Below, one piece after another: positions 14,158 to 18,059 of a stretch of DNA of 18,059 nucleotides. Position 1 is the stretch's first letter. Each line of letters opens with the position of its first letter. Under the pieces are notes generated by a model. It had not been told where the DNA came from. It saw only the letters and a program-made list of their open reading frames with translations, and did not search any database. The position numbers were made by a program, and so were the translations under genes. This DNA is from an uncultured Bacilli bacterium (lineage in GTDB: Bacteria > Bacillota_I > Bacilli_A > RF39 > UBA660): assembly GCA_947627965.1 (NCBI GenBank), contig CANQYA010000004.1, positions 1 to 18,059 on the forward strand. The letters are read 5' to 3'.

Positions 14158-14835
14158 ATGGAAGAATATACTAGTGATAAAACTTTTGAAGAATTAGAAG
14201 ATATGTTTAGTGTCGATAAGTATAGTGAAAATAGATTAAATAATGCTAAAAAAGAAAGTATTGGTTCGAGTGATGATAAAGTTTCATATTCTAAACATAA
14301 AGTAGATAAAACTAAATACATGAAAGCATTCATTATGGGAGGATTATCTATTGCTGTAGCAACTATTGCTTTATCTAGTGTCATTAAACTAGGTAAAAAG
14401 ATTAAAGAAGATATGTTTTTACAAAATTATTCTTCAATTGTAAGTGTTAATACGCATAGAACTAGTAACAACGAAGGTTATTGGTACGATATTGACGCTA
14501 TTGCAAATCAATTATTACAAGAGGAAGACATCTCTTTAGCACTGTACGGTGTCTATAATAAAATTGGTTACAATCAAGGTAATAAAAATTTACAAATGGC
14601 TTCTCTTTTAAATTCAATGAAATTCTTTGCTGAATACAATAACCAAGAAGTTAAAACCTATAGTAGTTTTGACGACTTTCTAATAACTAATGGCTTTGTC
14701 GATAAAGAAGGCAATCCTTCAACTAGAAAATATGAAGAAGCAATGGATAATTACGTTACTAAAGTAATGAATGGTGAAAAATTAGAAGATCCTTACTTTT
14801 CCAAACAAAACGACTTAGGATCTAGAAAGGTATAG
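14158..14835 (+). CDS. Single-pass membrane protein of unknown function
   Basis: A 225-residue protein without recognised family. Residues 1-55 are charged and probably cytosolic (rich in Glu, Lys, Ser, Asp), residues ~57-77 form one membrane helix (AFIMGGLSIAVATIALSSVI), and residues 80-225 form a polar domain with WYDIDAIANQLLQEEDISLALYGVYNKIGY, then a predicted helical region near MASLLNSMKFFAEYNN. A positive cluster after the helix (KLGKKIKED) and a lysine-rich stretch before it leave the topology unclear. It is not EssB: size, lack of a pseudokinase fold and sequence all differ. The following DUF1292-like gene starts nine bases after its stop, so both are probably co-transcribed. Confidence 0.75.
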   Translation: MEEYTSDKTFEELEDMFSVDKYSENRLNNAKKESIGSSDDKVSYSKHKVDKTKYMKAFIMGGLSIAVATIALSSVIKLGKKIKEDMFLQNYSSIVSVNTHRTSNNEGYWYDIDAIANQLLQEEDISLALYGVYNKIGYNQGNKNLQMASLLNSMKFFAEYNNQEVKTYSSFDDFLITNGFVDKEGNPSTRKYEEAMDNYVTKVMNGEKLEDPYFSKQNDLGSRKV

Positions 14836-14844
14836 GGTATTAAT

Positions 14845-15072
14845 ATGGAAGAATATAATGCGATTAATTTAGATGGTAAAGAATATATTATTATAAAAGA
14901 AATTCCTTATAACAATGTTATATATACATATTTAGTTGAAGATGTTAATAATCAAGAATTTTGTATAAGAAAAGTAATAAAAGAAAATGATAAAGATGTA
15001 TTAGTTCGTTTAGATAATGAAAATGAATTTAATATGGCTTTAAATCTTTATAACCAAATGAAAAACAGTTAA
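14845..15072 (+). CDS. DUF1292-like small protein
   Basis: A 75-residue acidic/beta-rich protein. The pattern INLDGKEYIIIKEIPYNNVIYTYLVE, then EFCIRKVI, then LVRLDNENEFNMAL resembles the DUF1292 (YrzB) family of short Bacillota proteins, which often end in an acidic helix. Function is unknown in the family. The ribosome site is modest (AGGGT about eight bases before ATG). It is the last gene before the glyS promoter; I see no terminator between its stop and that promoter. Confidence 0.65.
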   Translation: MEEYNAINLDGKEYIIIKEIPYNNVIYTYLVEDVNNQEFCIRKVIKENDKDVLVRLDNENEFNMALNLYNQMKNS

Positions 15073-15077
15073 AAATA

Positions 15078-15105
15078 TTTACAAAATAAAAAGGTGTGCT
15101 ATAAT
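15078..15105 (+). promoter_or_regulatory. Promoter of the glyS operon
   Basis: TTTACA (15078-15083), a 16-bp spacer and TATAAT (15100-15105) preceded by TGC: both hexamers are near-consensus with an extended -10. Transcription should begin near 15112, leaving about 135 leader bases before the first gene. Confidence 0.8.
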
Positions 15106-15111
15106 ATTGAG

Positions 15112-15233
15112 TGTAAATGCTTTTGACGAGAATTAAGCTTTATACAGCAATAACGATTAAGTGTTTCTTCTAGGATAAATAAGGTAGAACCACGAGTAAT
15201 ACTCGTCCTTATATACTAGAAGTTTTATTTTTT
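15112..15233 (+). promoter_or_regulatory. Short T-box-like leader upstream of glyS
   Basis: AAGGTAGAACCACG (15181-15194) matches the T-box core AGGGTGGNACCRCG at most positions. It folds as expected for the antiterminator: AAGG / CCTT, a seven-base bulge UAGAACC, then ACGAGT / ACTCGT closing a three-base loop. The N base is A, which would pair with the U73 discriminator of tRNA-Gly and fits the glyS gene downstream. Oddities: the second bulge base is A rather than G; only about 70 bases precede the core, and I find no clear Stem I with a glycine specifier. An outer stem CTTCTAG / CTAGAAG (15167-15173 with 15216-15222) followed by TTTTATTTTTT looks like a terminator. The switch mechanism (transcription or ribosome-site masking) is not decided. 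Confidence 0.72.
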
Positions 15234-15246
15234 AAAGAGGCGAAAA

Positions 15247-15948
15247 ATGAGTATACAAATAAAAAAAATAAAATTATTATCTTATCATGATTATAGTAAG
15301 GTTAATATTTTAGAAAAAGATAATAATTATAAAGTAACTATTTATAGTAATAGTAATGATACTACTTTAAGTAATTATAGTAATGAAAATGATTTAGAAG
15401 TAATAAAAGACTTTATCAATATATTTTTATCTACTAATAATATTTCTTATTTAAAAGAAGAAACTAATTCTTTAGTAGCGTTAGGTAAAAATGAATTAAT
15501 ATTAAATTCTTCTAATAATTTGTACCAGTTTTTTCCTTCTTTCTTAGATAAATTCCAACAAGATCGTCTTAAATTTTTAGAGGCTAATCAAGATATTAAT
15601 TATTATGAAATAAAAATGGACAATTATAGTAAGTATTCTTTAGAAGAAAATTGTTTTGACGAATTTATTTCAATAGATTTAAAAGCTGTTAATAATTCCT
15701 TAACTACTAGAGAAAAAAATTTTTTAAAGCATTTTCTTTATCATAAATTTACTGATCTTAAGCAAGAAGTTATTATTGAACCTAAGATTATTCGTAATAA
15801 GAAAAGTGTTTGGCATAAAGGCTTTTATGCTAGTTGTGGCGATACTGTTATTGATTTTAATGACTTAGCTTTACTACCGACAGTAGATGATATAAAAGAA
15901 GAATGTAATAAATTATTAAATAATAAAAAGAAAGGAAAGTGTTATTAA
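15247..15948 (+). CDS. Unknown 233-residue protein encoded ahead of glyS
   Basis: Not recognised. The protein has no signal peptide or membrane helix. The N-terminal third is beta-rich (IQIKKIKLLSYHDY, NYKVTIYSN), the middle is helical (YQFFPSFLDKFQQDRLKFL), then comes NSLTTREKNFLKHFLYHKFTDL and a C-terminal stretch with SVWHKGFYASCGDTVIDFNDLALLP, ending in a lysine-rich tail. AAAGAGG (15234-15240) is the ribosome site. It is the first gene of the T-box operon and ends one base before glyS, so it should respond to glycine supply along with the synthetase. A link with translation is inferred from this position only. Confidence 0.75.
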   Translation: MSIQIKKIKLLSYHDYSKVNILEKDNNYKVTIYSNSNDTTLSNYSNENDLEVIKDFINIFLSTNNISYLKEETNSLVALGKNELILNSSNNLYQFFPSFLDKFQQDRLKFLEANQDINYYEIKMDNYSKYSLEENCFDEFISIDLKAVNNSLTTREKNFLKHFLYHKFTDLKQEVIIEPKIIRNKKSVWHKGFYASCGDTVIDFNDLALLPTVDDIKEECNKLLNNKKKGKCY

Positions 15949-15949
15949 T

Positions 15950-17320
15950 ATGGAAGAGTTTACAATGGATAAATTAGTTAGTTTTTGTAAACAATATGGT
16001 TTTATTTTTCAAGGAAGTGAAATATATGGAGGTCTTGCTAATACATGGGATTATGGACCACTAGGAGCTAGATTAAAAAATAATTTAAAAGATGCTTGGC
16101 GTAAAAGATTTATTCAAGAACGCCCTAATGCTTATGAAATAGATGCAGATATTTTAATGCATCCAAGAGTTTGGGAAGCAAGTGGACATATAAGTAGTTT
16201 TTCTGACCCTTTAATTGATTGTAAAGAATGTAAAGCAAGACAAAGAGCCGATAATTTAGTTAATGATTATACTAATTCCAATATCGGTGACGGTATGAGT
16301 GAAAGTGAACTTATGGATTATATTAGAAAAAACAAAGTACCTTGTCCTAAGTGTGGAGCTTCTAATTTTACTGATATAAGACAATTTAATCTTATGTTTG
16401 AAACTAATCGTGGCGTTATAAAAGATAATAAAAGCGTTGTTTATTTAAGGCCTGAAAATGCTCAAGGTGAATATGTTAACTTTTTAAATGTTTTAAGAAG
16501 TATGCGTTGTAAATTACCTTTTAGTATTGGTCAAATAGGTAAAGCTTTTAGAAATGAAATAACACCTGGTAATTTTACTTTTAGGACAATTGAATTTGAA
16601 CAAATGGAATATCAAACTTTTTGTAATGAAAAAGACGATAGCAAACTTTATGAATATTTTAAAGATTATGGTAAAAAGTTCTTTATGGATTTAGGTATAC
16701 CTAGTGAAAAATTAAGGTTTCACGACCATGAAAAGTTAGCTCATTATGCTAAATCAGCTTGTGATATCGAATACTTATTCCCTTTTGGTTGGGGTGAAAT
16801 AAACGGTACTCATAATCGTACTAATTTCGATTTAACTCGTCATCAAGAATATAGTGGTGTTTCACAAGAATACTTTGATCAAGATACTAATAGTAAGTAT
16901 ATTCCTTATATTATCGAATCAACTTATGGACTAGACCGAACCGTCTTAGCTATTTTATTTAATTCCTACTATACTGACGAAGTTGACGGCGAAACAAGAG
17001 AAGTAATGCGTTTCCATCCTTTTTTAGCACCTTATAAAGTAACGGTATTACCTTTAATAAAAAAATATCATAGTGATAAAGCTTTAGAAATTTACGAAAC
17101 TTTATCTAAAGAATTTATGTGTACTTATGACGATAGTGGTAATATTGGTAAAAGATATCGTCGTAGTGATGTAATAGGTACTCCTTTTGCTATAACTATC
17201 GATGACGATACTTTGAATAATAATACTGTTACAATAAGAGATAGAGATACCATGCAACAAATAGTAGTTGAACTTCAAGAAGTAATTCCTTATATTAAAG
17301 AACGTATTAATTTTAATTAG
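15950..17320 (+). CDS. glyS: Glycyl-tRNA synthetase, alpha2 (single-chain) type
   Basis: A 456-residue class II synthetase that charges tRNA-Gly with glycine. The N-terminal FQGSEIYGGLANTWDYGPLG (residues ~20-40) carries the family's motif 1 region; motif 2 is FRNEITPGNFTFRTIEFEQ from F200, with the ATP-binding arginine R201; motif 3 is GLDRTVLAIL (327-336). Two CxxC pairs (C91/C94 and C132/C135) could bind zinc in the insertion. The C-terminal anticodon-binding domain holds APYKVTVLPLIKKY and GNIGKRYRRSDVIGTPFAITID. This is the dimeric form, not the GlyQ/GlyS tetramer; the symbol glyS (also used as glyQS or grs1) is given in that sense. The ribosome site is AAGGAAAG. rnhB overlaps or abuts its stop. 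Confidence 0.95.
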   Translation: MEEFTMDKLVSFCKQYGFIFQGSEIYGGLANTWDYGPLGARLKNNLKDAWRKRFIQERPNAYEIDADILMHPRVWEASGHISSFSDPLIDCKECKARQRADNLVNDYTNSNIGDGMSESELMDYIRKNKVPCPKCGASNFTDIRQFNLMFETNRGVIKDNKSVVYLRPENAQGEYVNFLNVLRSMRCKLPFSIGQIGKAFRNEITPGNFTFRTIEFEQMEYQTFCNEKDDSKLYEYFKDYGKKFFMDLGIPSEKLRFHDHEKLAHYAKSACDIEYLFPFGWGEINGTHNRTNFDLTRHQEYSGVSQEYFDQDTNSKYIPYIIESTYGLDRTVLAILFNSYYTDEVDGETREVMRFHPFLAPYKVTVLPLIKKYHSDKALEIYETLSKEFMCTYDDSGNIGKRYRRSDVIGTPFAITIDDDTLNNNTVTIRDRDTMQQIVVELQEVIPYIKERINFN

Positions 17321-17328
17321 TGGTTGTT

Positions 17329-17961
17329 ATGAAGAAGATAGATATATTAAATATTGATAATACTAAGTATGAAAAAGAATTATATAAAAAGGGAATTACC
17401 TTAATCGCGGGAGTTGACGAAGTAGGTAGAGGTCCTTTAGTAGGTCCAGTTGTCTCAGCTTGTGTCGTTTTACCTAAAGATTTTAAATTAGATGGTTTAA
17501 CGGATTCTAAACAATTAACTCCTAAAAAAAGAGATAAGTTTTACGATATTATAATGGCTAATGCTTTAGGAGTAGGGATAGGTATAAAAAGTGAAAAAGT
17601 AATTGACGAAGTTAATATTTACGAAGCTACTAAACTTTCTATGTATGAAGCTATTAATAATTGTAATTGTCAAATAGAACATGTTTTGATCGACGCTATG
17701 AAATTAGAAGAATTAACTATTCCATCAACTTCGATTATTAAAGGTGATTTATTAAGTATTTCGATAGCGTCTGCTAGTGTTATTGCTAAAGTTACAAGAG
17801 ATAGATTGCTAGATAAATTAGATGAAAAATATCCTATGTATGATTTTAAACATAATAAAGGGTATCCTACTAAAAAACATGTTGAAGCTATAGAAAAATA
17901 TGGTATTATTGAAGAACATCGTAAAACCTTTAAACCAGTTTGTGATTTAATAAAGAAGTAA
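17329..17961 (+). CDS. rnhB: Ribonuclease HII
   Basis: A 210-residue enzyme that cuts the RNA strand of RNA/DNA hybrids, including single misinserted ribonucleotides, in the cytosol. The N-terminal motif AGVDEVGRGPLVGPVV gives the first acidic pair (D30, E31); IDAM supplies D122 and IIKGD supplies D140, completing the four metal-binding acidic residues of the family. ASASVIAKVTRD and HNKGYPTKKH are further signatures. ATG at 17329 is preferred to an in-frame GTG at 17320 that overlaps the glyS stop, although no strong ribosome site precedes either, so translation may be coupled to glyS. It is the last gene of the T-box operon, ended by the terminator at 17953-17975. Confidence 0.94.
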   Translation: MKKIDILNIDNTKYEKELYKKGITLIAGVDEVGRGPLVGPVVSACVVLPKDFKLDGLTDSKQLTPKKRDKFYDIIMANALGVGIGIKSEKVIDEVNIYEATKLSMYEAINNCNCQIEHVLIDAMKLEELTIPSTSIIKGDLLSISIASASVIAKVTRDRLLDKLDEKYPMYDFKHNKGYPTKKHVEAIEKYGIIEEHRKTFKPVCDLIKK

Positions 17962-17975
17962 AAACTTCTTTTTTT
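17953..17975 (+). terminator. Intrinsic terminator of the glyS operon
   Basis: AAGAAGT, loop AAAA, ACTTCTT and a T run to 17975. The 7-bp stem includes the rnhB stop codon. Confidence 0.85.
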
Positions 17976-18059
17976 GGTTCTTAAGCATTGAGGGGTGGTG
18001 AAAGAAATTTTACCACTCTTTAATATGCAAAAAAAAGACATCACAACACAAACCTGTTA
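17976..18059 (+). other. Intergenic end of window with a hairpin and a possible gene start
   Basis: GGGGTGGT (17992-17999) can pair with ACCACTCT (18012-18019; two wobbles, 12-base loop). An ATG at 18025 opens a frame (MQKKDITTQTC) to the window edge, but it has no ribosome site at normal distance, and the visible frame is too short to judge. Confidence 0.3.

Noticed and set aside
14158..14835. EssB/YukC component of the secretion machine
   Set aside because: It has one membrane helix but lacks the pseudokinase-like N-terminal domain and the usual size, and it lies outside the type VII locus behind other genes.

Overview
The window looks like a chromosomal piece of an AT-rich, low-GC Gram-positive bacterium, probably an uncultured host-associated member of the Bacilli (RF39- or Erysipelotrichia-like). 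The reasons are strong AT bias, purine-rich Shine-Dalgarno sites, extended -10 promoters, U-tract terminators, a LemA/TPM pair, an alpha2-type glycyl-tRNA synthetase behind a T-box, L-lactate dehydrogenase, and an EssC/YukD/WXG100 (type VIIb) secretion locus. Tryptophan is encoded by TGG and TGA acts as a stop, so the standard bacterial code applies. This placement is inference.

Layout. Positions 1-2094 hold a 5'-truncated zinc alcohol dehydrogenase, LemA and a TPM-domain membrane protein, ending in a strong terminator. Positions 2104-10885 are a type VII secretion locus: a full-length essC-type ATPase, an overlapping yukD-type ubiquitin-like gene, then three successive three-gene units, each with a WXG100 protein in the middle (7080-7995, 8153-9282, 9746-10840). 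EssA, EssB and EsaA are not in the window, nor is an LXG toxin. Positions 10884-11798 hold a convergent L-lactate dehydrogenase. Positions 11940-14054 encode a large protein with ten 21-residue leucine-rich repeats, followed by a single-pass membrane protein and a DUF1292-like protein. Positions 15078-17975 are an operon (unknown 233-aa protein, glyS, rnhB) behind a promoter and a short T-box-like leader.

The most interesting signal is in the second and third WXG100 units. Each is driven by a promoter whose 18-bp spacer ends in a run of exactly ten G next to a perfect TATAAT. In this AT-rich DNA that is the classic layout of a phase-variable promoter controlled by slipped-strand mispairing. 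The two switches are near-identical copies. A block of about 478 bp (hairpin terminator, G10 promoter and first gene) is almost unchanged, with only synonymous changes in the gene, while the WXG100 and third genes have diverged. Between the units lies a nine-copy 11-bp minisatellite. I infer a set of type VII substrate cassettes that can be switched on and off independently: EssC is the motor, YukD an accessory component, the WXG100 proteins with C-terminal YxxxD signals the likely exported proteins, and the flanking small helical proteins likely partners or chaperones.

Functions of the small helical proteins, the repeat protein at 11940, the membrane protein at 14158 and the 233-aa protein at 15247 are not recognised. 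No tRNA, rRNA, CRISPR array or insertion sequence was seen.
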